From an uncultured Lachnospira sp. (lineage in GTDB: Bacteria; Bacillota; Clostridia; Lachnospirales; Lachnospiraceae), in the NCBI GenBank assembly GCA_944381165.1, contig CALWKC010000002.1, positions 59,315-123,314 of the forward strand: a DNA stretch of 64,000 nucleotides. The letters are read 5' to 3'. Made by a program: the position numbers and the translations under genes. Of the stretch, positions 51,319-60,197 are shown piece after piece; position 1 is the stretch's first letter, and the number at the start of each line of letters is the position of its first letter. The notes beneath the pieces were generated by a model. It was not told where the DNA came from. It made no database searches and saw only the letters and a list, made by a program, of their open reading frames with translations.

Positions 51319-52887
51319 ATGGAGCAGAAAAGCCGTACACAATATTCCGCATATAATACAACAGTAGGGCTTGTTTCGAGACTTATGTCAATTATTATGG
51401 GATATATTGTGCGAATTGTGTTCACACGCATGCTTTCTGAGAATTATGTAGGCGTAAACGGATTGTTTACAGACATATTAAATGTATTGTCTCTGTCAGA
51501 AATGGGAATAGAGACAGCTATATCATTTGCGCTGTATAAACCTATTGCGGAAAATGATATTGAAAAACAGAAGTCAATCATGAATATTTATAAATGGTTT
51601 TATCGGTTTGTGGCGGGTTTTGTCTTAGGAGCCGGATTGCTGGTAATACCGTTTATGGATGTACTGATAAAAAATAAACCTGATATAGATAATCTGACAT
51701 ATATTTATATACTATATCTGATTAATTCCGCTGCGTCATATCTTCTTATATACAAAAAGACGCTGTTGGACGCGCATCAGCTTAAATATATAGGTGTTGT
51801 GGCTAAAACAGGCTCATGGATTATCCAGGATATTTTTCAGATTGCCGTATTGATTTTAACTAAGAATTTTGTATTGTATTTATATATATATATTGCGGCT
51901 ACAGTTCTGTCCAATATCTATATTTCAAGAAAGACAGATAAGCTGTATCCGTATGTAAAAGAGAAGGATATAAAGCCGCTTGACAGAGAGTCGAGGAGCA
52001 GCATTATAAAAAATGTTAAGGCTATGATGATGCATCAGGTGGGAAATGTTATAGTCAATAATACTGATAATCTTTTGATTTCGGCTTTTGTGGGGATTGT
52101 AAGCGTCGGAAAATATTCAAATTATTATCTTCTTATCGGCTCAATTCGACAGGTTATGAGTGACGCTGTCGACGGAATTACTGCAAGTGTAGGAAATCTA
52201 GGGGTTACGGAGGATGCATCGCGTGTACGCAAAATATTTAACGCGGCGGCTCTTTTTAACCACTGGGCGTTTGGATTTGCGGCAGTCTGTCTGTTTGAGC
52301 TTTTAAATCCTTTTGTGGAGTTAAGTTTCGGAGAAAAATATCTGTTTGAGATGAATGTTGTTTTTATATTGTGTGTAAATTTTTATATATACGGAATAAC
52401 AAAAACATCAAAGATATTTCATAATTCTCTTGGACTTTTTTGGTATGATCGCTACAAAGCCATTATAGAGGCGGTTATTAATCTTGTGGCTTCTCTGCTG
52501 CTGGTGCGCAGCTTAGGAGTTTTTGGCATATTTTTGGGAACATTCGTCAGCACAGTTATGACTACTTTATGGGTGGAGCCTTATGTTATTTATAAATATC
52601 ACTTTAAGGAGCCGGTATACCCGTATTATTTAAATATGTTTTTTTATTTTGTGCAGACGGCTGCGGCATGGGGAGCGGCACACTTCCTGTGCGTGGAAGC
52701 GCAGCACATTTTGGGGATAACCGGAACTATATCTCTTATGGCATTAAGACTTGTTATTGTAACTGTAACGGTAAATTTAATATATATAATTTTTAATATA
52801 AGAAGTGAAAATTTTGCATTTTTATGGGGAAAATTTATAAGGCTTTTAAAAGACAGAAAACAGAGCAGAAACGGAGAGGTGAAATGA
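51319..52887 (+). CDS. Polysaccharide flippase (Wzx/MVF family)
   Basis: 522 residues, about 12-14 hydrophobic segments. Family strings: YNTTVGLVSRLMSIIMGYIVRIVFTRMLSENYVGVNGLF (split), LSLSEMGIETAISFALYKPI, NNTDNLLISAFVGIVSVGKYSNYYLLIGSI and the C-terminal LLKDRK tail. Moves lipid-linked oligosaccharide across the membrane. Start uncertain: ATG 51319 or 51307, both near AGAGGGG. Its operon overlaps the nucleotidyltransferase-fold gene by four bases, so the partner may share the pathway. Shares a divergent promoter region with the anchored DUF4832 gene. Confidence 0.88.
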   Translation: MEQKSRTQYSAYNTTVGLVSRLMSIIMGYIVRIVFTRMLSENYVGVNGLFTDILNVLSLSEMGIETAISFALYKPIAENDIEKQKSIMNIYKWFYRFVAGFVLGAGLLVIPFMDVLIKNKPDIDNLTYIYILYLINSAASYLLIYKKTLLDAHQLKYIGVVAKTGSWIIQDIFQIAVLILTKNFVLYLYIYIAATVLSNIYISRKTDKLYPYVKEKDIKPLDRESRSSIIKNVKAMMMHQVGNVIVNNTDNLLISAFVGIVSVGKYSNYYLLIGSIRQVMSDAVDGITASVGNLGVTEDASRVRKIFNAAALFNHWAFGFAAVCLFELLNPFVELSFGEKYLFEMNVVFILCVNFYIYGITKTSKIFHNSLGLFWYDRYKAIIEAVINLVASLLLVRSLGVFGIFLGTFVSTVMTTLWVEPYVIYKYHFKEPVYPYYLNMFFYFVQTAAAWGAAHFLCVEAQHILGITGTISLMALRLVIVTVTVNLIYIIFNIRSENFAFLWGKFIRLLKDRKQSRNGEVK

Positions 52888-54155
52888 CTAAATCATATGA
52901 CGGCTTAGAAAAATATGAAAAAATGCTGCTTGATATGCTAAAAACTGCTCTGACACTGCCTGTAAAGAGCGGTCAGACGGATGCTTTTTTAGTGGAGCAG
53001 GCGATAAAAAACGCGGTAAGCGCACGCGGCATTGACCGTGTTGGGATGGGTGCTGACTGGGAGAAACTTGTGCAGTGTGCGGACAGGCACGGAGTGCTTT
53101 CGCTGATTGCCGACGAGCTTAAATTTATCCCCGATATACCGGACAGCGTTCTGAGATACAGTATGAACAAAGCAAGGAGAATAGTTTTGCAGAATAACAG
53201 GCTTTTGGAGCTCAGCGCATATTATATAAGACTTCTGGAAAGCGAGAAAATAACCGCAATTTTGCTCAAGGGAGCCGGTACTGCTTCGCTTTATCCAATC
53301 GGGGAGCTCAGAAAATCAGGTGATATTGATATTTTGATTACCGACAGCGGGCAGTTTGACAGGGCTTTGGATATTTTGAAGGCTGAAGGACTTAAGCGTG
53401 TGGAAGAGCAGCATGCCAACTATCATGAGGAAATGAGGGGAGACAATGGTGTTATTGTTGAGCTTCACCATTCATTGGCGGAACAGTTTGATGACACCCG
53501 TGTAAACAGAATGCTTAAAATTTATACACAGGATATGAGTAATCATGTTGTCTTAAAATACTTGAACGGTAAGAAGATATTGTGTCTTGAGGACGCGTGG
53601 GATGCGCTAAGCCTTGTAATACATATGCTGCATCATTTTCTGAGAGCAGGTTTCGGACTTAAGCTGTTGTGCGACTGGACGGTTTTCTGGAACAGAGATA
53701 TACCCGTCGGGCAGAAGAACATTTTTGGCGAAATGATTGAAAAGCTTGGAATAACCGGGTTTGTCGGCGCTGTAAATATAATATGTATAGAGCGGCTGGG
53801 GATGGATGCTTCGAAAGTAGATTTTATGATGAAGTCCGATGTGCGTGTTGACACAACTGCTTTTCTTAAGGATATTATAGAGGCGGAGGAGTTTGGAGAC
53901 GCAAATAATAACAGAATGGTTGCAATGAGGGGAACAGGCATAAGAGACTATTTCAGAGAGTTTCATCACCAGATGAGAATTAATAATCCGTCGGGTTCGC
54001 AGAATAAACTGCTCTGGCCATATCTTTGGATTAAGACGTTAACTGTCTTTATAAGGAATAACAGGAGAGTGCGCAATACAACGATAAGCGGTATTTTAAA
54101 AAGTGCGGGAAAGAGGAGCCGTCTTACTAAGGAAATGAAATTATTTATAAAATAG
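52884..54155 (+). CDS. Nucleotidyltransferase-fold protein (NTP_transf_5 type)
   Basis: 423 residues. The core carries ITAILLKGAGTASLYPIGELRKSGDIDILIT (split in two: ILLKGAG and RKSGDIDILI), the G-x-x and D-I-D pattern of the nucleotidyltransferase fold, then IVELHHSL and a long helical region with HMLHHFLRAGFGLKLLCDW. Members of this family are known to sit in clusters for ribosomally made peptides (lasso peptides) and surface polysaccharides. ATG 52884 overlaps the flippase stop by four bases. The peptide gene with its own promoter follows 110 bases later. Confidence 0.82.
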   Translation: MTKSYDGLEKYEKMLLDMLKTALTLPVKSGQTDAFLVEQAIKNAVSARGIDRVGMGADWEKLVQCADRHGVLSLIADELKFIPDIPDSVLRYSMNKARRIVLQNNRLLELSAYYIRLLESEKITAILLKGAGTASLYPIGELRKSGDIDILITDSGQFDRALDILKAEGLKRVEEQHANYHEEMRGDNGVIVELHHSLAEQFDDTRVNRMLKIYTQDMSNHVVLKYLNGKKILCLEDAWDALSLVIHMLHHFLRAGFGLKLLCDWTVFWNRDIPVGQKNIFGEMIEKLGITGFVGAVNIICIERLGMDASKVDFMMKSDVRVDTTAFLKDIIEAEEFGDANNNRMVAMRGTGIRDYFREFHHQMRINNPSGSQNKLLWPYLWIKTLTVFIRNNRRVRNTTISGILKSAGKRSRLTKEMKLFIK

Positions 54156-54200
54156 GAATATAATAGTTTTGTAAAAGTATGCAAAACGGATGCATTTTTA

Positions 54201-54230
54201 TTGACAGTAATTTGTAATTGAGATTATAAT
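54201..54230 (+). promoter_or_regulatory. Strong promoter of the small-peptide gene
   Basis: TTGACA (54201-54206), 18-base spacer, TATAAT (54225-54230), about 35 bases before the start. Near consensus at both hexamers, so the peptide is likely made at high level, independent of the upstream operon. Confidence 0.8.
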
Positions 54231-54265
54231 ATATAATATGTAGCATTACATATAGGAGGTTGGTT

Positions 54266-54502
54266 ATGGTTAAGTATGAAAAACCAGTAGTGGAGACAGC
54301 AGAGGGGACTGCAGAAGGCGTTTATCTGGCAAGCGGAGAGGTAAACAGAGGCGTATGTCCTTATGGAAGACAGGAGGCTTCAGCAGGCGCTGATATTTGC
54401 CAGATTTGTTCAAAGACAGACGGCAAGGAAACATCAGGCCAGGCATTCAGGTCAGATTACAAGGGATGTCCATATGGAGCACCTGAAAACACAGCAGAAT
54501 AA
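54266..54502 (+). CDS. Small Cys-containing peptide with leader-like start and CPYG repeats
   Basis: 78 residues, start ATG 54266 with AGGAGG six bases upstream. The N-terminus VKYEKPVVETAEGTAEGVYL is acidic and leader-like and is followed by ASGE. The rest holds five Cys: RGVCPYGRQ, CQICS and KGCPYGAP, that is two CPYG repeats around a C-x-x-C. I do not know the mature product. YEKPVVE-type starts are familiar from small peptides of gut Clostridia. Own strong promoter; the next gene, a SipW-like protease, starts inside its 3' end. Could be a precursor of a secreted or modified peptide, or a small metal-binding protein. Confidence 0.7.
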   Translation: MVKYEKPVVETAEGTAEGVYLASGEVNRGVCPYGRQEASAGADICQICSKTDGKETSGQAFRSDYKGCPYGAPENTAE

Positions 54503-54983
54503 TTCGATGCCGAATAATCCATACAGAGAGCTTGATGAACAAAGTATATTAATCAGAGAGCTGGAGAATAATAATATAAAAATTAAACCTAAGGGATACA
54601 GTATGTATCCCTTATTTATTCCGGGCAGAGATTATGCAATTATATCAAGTGCAGAGCCGGGCAGTCTGAAAAGAGGGGATGTTGTGCTGTACAGGCGCTT
54701 TGACGGCAGTGGAATTCTGGTTTTACATCGTATATGGAAGATTTGTTCAGCCGGGTTTTATATGGTTGGAGATAATCAGAGCGAGGTGGAGGGGCCTATT
54801 GAGCCAATTCAGATACGGGGTAAGCTTATTGCCATAGAAAGAAATGGTAAAGAAATTTCCGTTGATAATCCTGTATACAAAATACTTTCTAATATATGGC
54901 TGATGTTTCGTCCTGTTAGAAGACCTATTGCTAAGACCGCAGCGGCAGTTAAAGGCTTTTTGAAAAAATTGCTTAAAAAATGA
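54474..54983 (+). CDS. S24/S26 (SipW-like) peptidase
   Basis: 169 residues. PKGYSMYPLF gives the nucleophile Ser 43, LKRGDVVLYRR the GD strand, and ILVLHRIW gives His 85 in place of the bacterial Lys, as in SipW/ER-type signal peptidases (Ser-His). YMVGDNQSEVEG is the closing GDN motif. There is no N-terminal membrane helix; the last 35 residues are basic and amphipathic (WLMFRPVRRPIAK). ATG 54474 has AAGGGA seven bases upstream and overlaps the peptide gene by 29 bases, which ties it to that product. ATG 54507 lacks a site. Confidence 0.78.
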   Translation: MEHLKTQQNNSMPNNPYRELDEQSILIRELENNNIKIKPKGYSMYPLFIPGRDYAIISSAEPGSLKRGDVVLYRRFDGSGILVLHRIWKICSAGFYMVGDNQSEVEGPIEPIQIRGKLIAIERNGKEISVDNPVYKILSNIWLMFRPVRRPIAKTAAAVKGFLKKLLKK

Positions 54984-54989
54984 CTTTTT

Positions 54990-55139
54990 ATGCTGCACGG
55001 AGATTGCACATGTATAAAGCGTCGTGGAAAAGTTTTGTATCATAGAACATTTAAATTAATACTGGGGGTGCTGGCTATTGTGGCTGCGCTTACCAGTCTT
55101 ATTGTGTTGTTTAAAATTTCGGGTATTAGAGACGATTAA
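54990..55139 (+). CDS. Short membrane-peptide frame
   Basis: 49 codons: a basic N-terminus (CIKRRGKVLYHRTFK) and one hydrophobic helix LILGVLAIVAALTSLIVLF, then DD at the end. It lies in the 160 bases between the S26-like and metallo-beta-lactamase genes. No convincing ribosome site before ATG 54990; the GTG/TTG codons further in are options. Similarity of tail-anchored basic peptides to membrane immunity or helper proteins is only a guess. Confidence 0.35.
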   Translation: MLHGDCTCIKRRGKVLYHRTFKLILGVLAIVAALTSLIVLFKISGIRDD

Positions 55140-55144
55140 GAAAA

Positions 55145-56068
55145 ATGAAAAAGAATAGAAAATTTAGATTTATCAGGAAGAAATCGTGGCTTACCGCATT
55201 ATTTCTGACCGTGATAATTGCGGTTGGTGCGGCGGGCTCAATTTTTACTCATAACAATACCGGAGGGCAGATGCCTGAGGGTGAGATGTCAGTACATTTT
55301 ATTGACATCGGACAGGGAGACAGTACTTTGATTAAGTGCGGAAATCATGCGATGCTGATTGACGCGGGAGAAAATGACTGCGGAACGAAAGTGCAGGCAT
55401 ATCTGGAGAGTCAGGGAGTTACTAAGTTGGATTATGTTATAGGAACGCACCCGGACAGTGACCATATAGGAGGTTTGGATGTCATTATATATAAATTCGA
55501 CTGCGAAAATGTTATGCTGCCGGATTATTCAAAGGATACAAATACTTACAGAGATGTGCTCTCTGCGATGAAAAGCAAGAATTATACCAATACTCTTCCT
55601 GTGGCAGGGCGGCAGTATACTCTTGGCGAGGCTGTATTTACGGTTATTGCGCCGTCTCAAAAATATGATGACGCCAACAACAATTCTATCGGGATAATAC
55701 TGAGATATGGTGACAGAAGCTTTTTGTTTACCGGCGATGCGGAGGAGAAAGCGGAAAAGGACATTGTAGATACAGGGATTTCGATAGACTGCGACGTATA
55801 TCATGTCGGTCATCACGGAAGCAGTACATCCTCATCCGAACTGCTGCTCAATGCCGCGAGTCCGGCGTATGCCGTTATAAGCTGCGGTGAGGGGAACAGC
55901 TACGGACATCCGCATGCGCAGACTATGAATGAGCTCAGATACAGGGGCATACAGGTGTTCAGGACAGATGAGCAGGGTACAGTAGTTGCGGTTACGGACG
56001 GAATCAATATAACATGGAATTGTTCACCTTCCGATACATGGAAAGCCGGTGAGCCAAAAAATCGTTAA
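55145..56068 (+). CDS. Anchored metallo-beta-lactamase-fold hydrolase (ComEC C-terminal type)
   Basis: 307 residues. N-terminal signal anchor after KKNRKFRFIRKKSW (LTALFLTVIIAVGAAGSIF). Then the domain seen at the C-terminus of ComEC/Rec2: VHFIDIGQGDSTLIKCG, TLIDAG-like MLIDAGENDCG, metal motif GTHPDSDHIGGLD, FTGDAEE, VGHHGSSTS. Likely an extracellular phosphodiesterase or nuclease-like hydrolase, free of the competence channel. It follows the short membrane-peptide frame by five bases, so it may be co-transcribed with the peptide/protease unit. Confidence 0.88.
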   Translation: MKKNRKFRFIRKKSWLTALFLTVIIAVGAAGSIFTHNNTGGQMPEGEMSVHFIDIGQGDSTLIKCGNHAMLIDAGENDCGTKVQAYLESQGVTKLDYVIGTHPDSDHIGGLDVIIYKFDCENVMLPDYSKDTNTYRDVLSAMKSKNYTNTLPVAGRQYTLGEAVFTVIAPSQKYDDANNNSIGIILRYGDRSFLFTGDAEEKAEKDIVDTGISIDCDVYHVGHHGSSTSSSELLLNAASPAYAVISCGEGNSYGHPHAQTMNELRYRGIQVFRTDEQGTVVAVTDGINITWNCSPSDTWKAGEPKNR

Positions 56069-56128
56069 ATTACATAGTGGGGTGAAGAAACGGCAGCAGT
56101 GTCGGGACGGAGGGAATGGAAGATTAAT

Positions 56129-56494
56129 ATGGAGAAAATTTTGTTATTTCAGGTTAGTGAGCCGGACAGGAAAATAATTGAAAAAATTTCGGGAAACATG
56201 AGGATAAAAGTCGAAAGTATACCTCAGGAATTATATTCATATAAAGTAGGAGAATTGGCAGAGGGTAAAGTTTGCAGTATGACAAAAACTGATGAGAGCC
56301 TGAATAAGCCGCTGGAGGGGAGTCTTTTAGTATTTGCCGATGTTTCGGATAAACATATGGATAAATTGCTTTTTGAGATAAGAAGACAGAAATTGTCAAT
56401 TAAACACAAAGCGGTGCTTACGCCTACAAATAAAACGTGGAATGTTTATCAGTTATTTTTCCAAATGGAGCTTGAATGTCAAAAATTGTCATAA
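56129..56494 (+). CDS. DUF3783 family protein
   Basis: 121 residues, soluble. MEKILLFQVSEPDRKIIEKI then EGSLLVFADVSDKHMDKLLFEIRR and IKHKAVLTPTNKTWNVYQLFFQM are the pattern of DUF3783 proteins, common beside clostridial signalling genes and with no known activity. ATG 56129 follows GGAAGA at six bases; a GTG at 56099 has no better site. The next gene is a hybrid kinase starting 71 bases later. Confidence 0.75.
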   Translation: MEKILLFQVSEPDRKIIEKISGNMRIKVESIPQELYSYKVGELAEGKVCSMTKTDESLNKPLEGSLLVFADVSDKHMDKLLFEIRRQKLSIKHKAVLTPTNKTWNVYQLFFQMELECQKLS

Positions 56495-56565
56495 ATTATC
56501 AATATATTTTTCTGTGAAAACACGACTTGTCTGCTACAATATACCAAAATGTTTCGGAGGTATAT

Positions 56566-58239
56566 ATGGCAGGTGCAGATGAAGTTGAAAAGTTAATGAA
56601 AAGCACAATTTACGGATATAAAGAGATTTATTATATTGATTTTGAGAATGACAGTTATCAGATGATTTATACTGATGTACGTAAAATGGAGGAACTTGGG
56701 AAATATTCGGATGCCATAAATATCCATTTTGAAAACGGTAAAATAATGAGAGATGACGAGGAGAATGTTCGAAAGTTTCTTTCTATTGAGAATTTGAGAG
56801 AGGTACTTGCCAGACAAAACAGTACAGAATATAAGTACCGCAGGCGTTCGGAAAGCGGTGATCCGGAAAATTGTCTTACCTGTGTAACTGTGCGCGAGAG
56901 AAAAAACGGTATTCCATGTTCGGCTATTATGACAATACGAAGCGTTGAATGGATTATGAAGCTTGAGGAGGAGGAAAAGCGTATTTTAATTGACAGTCTT
57001 CATCAGGCAAACGTAGCTAATCAGGCTAAGAGCACATTTTTGTCAAATATGTCGCATGATATAAGAACACCGCTTAATGCGATTATCGGTTATACGGGAC
57101 TTGCGCTTTCTGTGATAAATGATACTGAGAAGGTTTCGGAATACCTTGAGAAAATAAAGCTTTCAGGTACACACCTTTTGCGGCTTATAAATAATATTTT
57201 AGACGTGTCAAGAATTGAGAGCGGAAAACTCAGTCTTGAGGAGGAGCCGTGTAATTTTCGCGTACTTTTGGAGGAAATCGGTGACATGATTGAGCCTCAG
57301 GCGGAAGAAAAAGCTCTTGATTTTTATGTGGATATGGGAAATATAGGTAACGAGTATGTCTATTGCGATAAGGTTAAATTTAATCAGGTGCTGCTAAATC
57401 TGTTGGGCAACGCTGTAAAGTTTACAGACGCCGGAGGGAAAATTAAGCTGGGTGTCTGTCAGAAGAGACATTCACCAAACGGATATTTTTCATATGAAAT
57501 AAAGGTGTCTGATACGGGTATAGGAATCGGCAAGGCTTTTATTGATAATATTTTTGAGCCGTTTGAGAGGGAGAAAGGAACGAAGAGTTCAGGAACAGGA
57601 CTTGGAATGGCTATAACTAAGGGAATTGTAGATATGATGGGAGGTGAAATCAGCGTCGAAAGCGAGGTCGGCAAGGGGACTGAATTTACTGTTCATCTTG
57701 ATTTTCGGAAGGTGCCTGAAAGTATTGTTCAAAATATGGTAAGGCAGGGGACGCTTACCACAAAAAGCTCCGGCAAACATACAGCTGATGAAAATAAGAA
57801 GAATTTTGACTGTGTTAAGTTGGACGAAAACTGGTATAAAAATAAACAGATTTTACTTGTTGACGACAACGATATGAACCGTGAGATTGAACAGGAGCTT
57901 TTAAGTAATGCCGGATTTAAGGTTGAGTACGCGTGCAACGGAGAGGAGGCTGTTAAAAAGGTAAGCGTAGGAGAGCAGAATGATTTTACATATGATATGA
58001 TTTTAATGGATATAAGGATGCCTGTAATGGATGGTTATGAGGCAACAAGGCGCATCAGAGAGATTGACAGCAGAAAGGGAAATCATGTGCCGATAATTGC
58101 CATGACCGCTAACGCGTTTGACGAGGATAAGAGGAACGCTATTAATAGCGGAATGGACGGACATATTTCCAAGCCGATAGATGTGGTGCAGTTTATTCAT
58201 ATTATCAAGGACAAGCTGCTCGAGAATAAATGGCAGTAA
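56566..58239 (+). CDS. Hybrid sensor histidine kinase with C-terminal receiver
   Basis: 557 residues, no membrane segment. A PAS-like N-terminal sensor (1 to about 135: YGYKEIYYIDFENDSYQMIY ...), HisKA with NMSHDIRTPLNAIIGYTG, HATPase_c with LLNLLGNAVKFTD, DTGIGIG and GTGLGMAITKG, then a receiver with LVDDND, YDMILMDIRMPVMDG (phospho-acceptor Asp) and SKPID. Cytoplasmic input, no output domain, so it must pass phosphate to another regulator. CGGAGG precedes ATG 56566. A TGCTACAAT extended -10 lies at 56532-56540. Confidence 0.9.
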   Translation: MAGADEVEKLMKSTIYGYKEIYYIDFENDSYQMIYTDVRKMEELGKYSDAINIHFENGKIMRDDEENVRKFLSIENLREVLARQNSTEYKYRRRSESGDPENCLTCVTVRERKNGIPCSAIMTIRSVEWIMKLEEEEKRILIDSLHQANVANQAKSTFLSNMSHDIRTPLNAIIGYTGLALSVINDTEKVSEYLEKIKLSGTHLLRLINNILDVSRIESGKLSLEEEPCNFRVLLEEIGDMIEPQAEEKALDFYVDMGNIGNEYVYCDKVKFNQVLLNLLGNAVKFTDAGGKIKLGVCQKRHSPNGYFSYEIKVSDTGIGIGKAFIDNIFEPFEREKGTKSSGTGLGMAITKGIVDMMGGEISVESEVGKGTEFTVHLDFRKVPESIVQNMVRQGTLTTKSSGKHTADENKKNFDCVKLDENWYKNKQILLVDDNDMNREIEQELLSNAGFKVEYACNGEEAVKKVSVGEQNDFTYDMILMDIRMPVMDGYEATRRIREIDSRKGNHVPIIAMTANAFDEDKRNAINSGMDGHISKPIDVVQFIHIIKDKLLENKWQ

Positions 58240-58252
58240 CATATGCTCTGCG

Positions 58253-58290
58253 CAACCCCCCGGGTAGCTTGTCCGGGAGGTTGTTTTTTA
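58253..58290 (+). terminator. Terminator after the hybrid kinase
   Basis: CAACCCCCCGG (58253-58263) pairs with CCGGGAGGTTG (58273-58283) with one mismatch, loop of nine bases, then TTTTTT. Closes the kinase gene ahead of the CbiM operon. Confidence 0.8.
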
Positions 58291-58326
58291 TTATAATTAT
58301 CAAAAATTACAGTGGAGGAATTGTTT

Positions 58327-59349
58327 ATGCATATGGCAGATGCGCTGGTATCACCGGCAGTTGCGGGAACAATGTATGCGGTGTCGGCAGCGGCGGCGGG
58401 ATATTCAATTTATAAGGTGCGCAGGGAGAGCGACTCATCAAAAATACCTGTTATGGGGGTTATGGGAGCGTTTGTTTTTGCGGCTCAGATGATTAATTTT
58501 ACAATTCCGGGAACAGGTTCGTCAGGGCATTTATGCGGAGGTATGCTTCTTTCAGCGCTTTTGGGACCATACGCAGGTTTTCTTTCAATGATTGGAGTGC
58601 TCTTAATTCAATGCCTTATGTTTGCGGACGGGGGACTTTTGGCATTGGGCTGCAATGTGTGGAATATGGCATTTTACGGGTGTTTTATAGGCTCAATGCT
58701 TATATGGAAAAATATTATGCGTAAAGGTGCGTCCAGGAAAAAGATTACAGCGGCGTCGATTACAGGCTGTATTGTAACGCTTCAGTTAGGAGCATTTTCG
58801 GTTACGCTTGAGACTTTGGCTTCCGGAATTACAAGCCTTTCATTTATTTCGTTTGTTTCGGTGATGCAGCCTATTCATCTTGCGATTGGACTTGTGGAGG
58901 GTATAATAACGGCATGTGTTCTATGTTTCGTATATGAGGCAAGACCGGATATTTTATGGGGCGTCGGAGGCGACACAGTGTCAGCACGGGGTCGTCTGAC
59001 CTTTAAAAAGACACTTGTTGTTCTTTCGGTATCAGCTTTGGTGATTGCAGGAGTTGTTTCGCTGTTTGCATCATCGCATCCGGACGGACTTGAGTGGTCT
59101 ATTGAAAGACTTACGGGCAGCACAGAGATTGAAGCGGAAGGCGGAGTCTATGATACTGCGGAAAAACTTCAGGACACAACTGCGGTGCTTCCGGATTATT
59201 CATTTAAGAATTCCGATAGCCCGGCAGGAACGTCTGTATCGGGAGTAGCAGGCGGTGTGGCGGTTATAGCCGTATGCGTTGCGGCATGCTATGTGTTTAG
59301 GTTTTTCAGACATTCCGGACAGTCCGGATTAAAGGGTGAGAAAAAGTGA
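58327..59349 (+). CDS. CbiM/NikM with C-terminal PDGLE (CbiN/NikN-like) domain
   Basis: 340 residues. The metal-binding N-terminus MHMADALVSPAVAG (Met1-His2 chelate) is the CbiM/NikM hallmark, followed by about seven membrane segments with GTGSSGHLCGGMLLSALLGPYAGF. After residue 245 comes the PDGLEWSIE block and a last helix, the PDGLE/NikN-like region that replaces a separate CbiN. S component of an energy-coupling factor transporter for cobalt or nickel; which metal is not readable. GGAGGAA before ATG 58327. Overlaps cbiQ by four bases. Confidence 0.92.
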   Translation: MHMADALVSPAVAGTMYAVSAAAAGYSIYKVRRESDSSKIPVMGVMGAFVFAAQMINFTIPGTGSSGHLCGGMLLSALLGPYAGFLSMIGVLLIQCLMFADGGLLALGCNVWNMAFYGCFIGSMLIWKNIMRKGASRKKITAASITGCIVTLQLGAFSVTLETLASGITSLSFISFVSVMQPIHLAIGLVEGIITACVLCFVYEARPDILWGVGGDTVSARGRLTFKKTLVVLSVSALVIAGVVSLFASSHPDGLEWSIERLTGSTEIEAEGGVYDTAEKLQDTTAVLPDYSFKNSDSPAGTSVSGVAGGVAVIAVCVAACYVFRFFRHSGQSGLKGEKK

Positions 59350-60143
59350 AAAGTAAGAGACGCTTTAAATCGGCATCGGGGCAGATGAGGCAGATTGAGC
59401 TTTTGGCTGAGAAGGACAGTTGGCTTAACAGAATTCATCCGCTATGCAAATTTCTTGTGACAATGCTTTATATTGTATTGGTTGTTTCTGTTCACCGATA
59501 TGATTTGAATGGACTATTGGGTATGTGCGTATATCCGATAGTCCTGTTTATGCTTGGAGAAATATCTGTGACAGAAGGGCTTTACAGGCTGAGGATAGTG
59601 CTTCCTCTGGTGTGTTTTATCGGGATTTTTAATCCTTTTTTTGACAGAGAAGTAATTTTTTATATAGAAGGATTTTCATTTACAGGCAGGATTGCAGTCA
59701 CTTCCGGAGTGATTTCTATGTTTACGCTGATGCTTAAAGGTATTTTAACTGTTTTAGCAGCATATTTACTTGTAGCCACCACTACTATTGACAAAATATG
59801 CAGTGCTCTCAGGATGCTGCATGTCCCTAAAATACTTGTGACGGTTGTCCTGCTCATTTACAGATATGCTTCGCTGTTGTCATCAGAGGTAAGAAAAATG
59901 AGTCAGGCGTATTCGCTGAGAGCTCCGGGGCATAAGGGGGTAAATCCTAAGGTATGGGGCTCGTTTGCCGGTCTTTTACTGATAAGAAGTATCGACCGTG
60001 CACAGATAGTCTATGAGAGTATGCTGCTGCGCGGATTTCAGGGCGAATTCAATGATATGAAAAATCAAAAAATAAATAAAAAAGATTATTTATTTTTTGG
60101 TGGCTGGTGTGCAATTCTTGTGGCAATTCGTATTTTAATGTGA
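59346..60143 (+). CDS. cbiQ: CbiQ-type ECF transporter membrane subunit
   Basis: 265 residues, GTG start 59346 overlapping the CbiM stop (GTGA). About six membrane segments; HPLCKFLVTMLYIVLVVSV near the N-terminus and the coupling-helix motifs with ALRMLHVPKILVTVVLLIYRYASLL and AYSLRAPGHKGVNPKVWGSFAG followed by RAQIVYESMLLRGF, the A-R-G type motif of EcfT/CbiQ. Links the S component to the ATPase. Confidence 0.92.
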   Translation: MKSKRRFKSASGQMRQIELLAEKDSWLNRIHPLCKFLVTMLYIVLVVSVHRYDLNGLLGMCVYPIVLFMLGEISVTEGLYRLRIVLPLVCFIGIFNPFFDREVIFYIEGFSFTGRIAVTSGVISMFTLMLKGILTVLAAYLLVATTTIDKICSALRMLHVPKILVTVVLLIYRYASLLSSEVRKMSQAYSLRAPGHKGVNPKVWGSFAGLLLIRSIDRAQIVYESMLLRGFQGEFNDMKNQKINKKDYLFFGGWCAILVAIRILM

Positions 60144-60197
60144 TAGTATATCAGTCGTGAACAGCTAAGAGACAGACGGCTGTGTGGAGGAGAAACA

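Noticed and set aside
35768-54502. One single RiPP cluster joining the PqqD-like gene with the Cys peptide
   Set aside because: They are 18 kb apart with a terminator and a minus-strand gene between, and no core modifying enzyme is present. Kept only as a remote possibility.
58240-58326. Cobalamin riboswitch before cbiM
   Set aside because: The gap is under 90 bases and mostly a terminator hairpin plus ribosome site; no B12-box-like sequence was seen.
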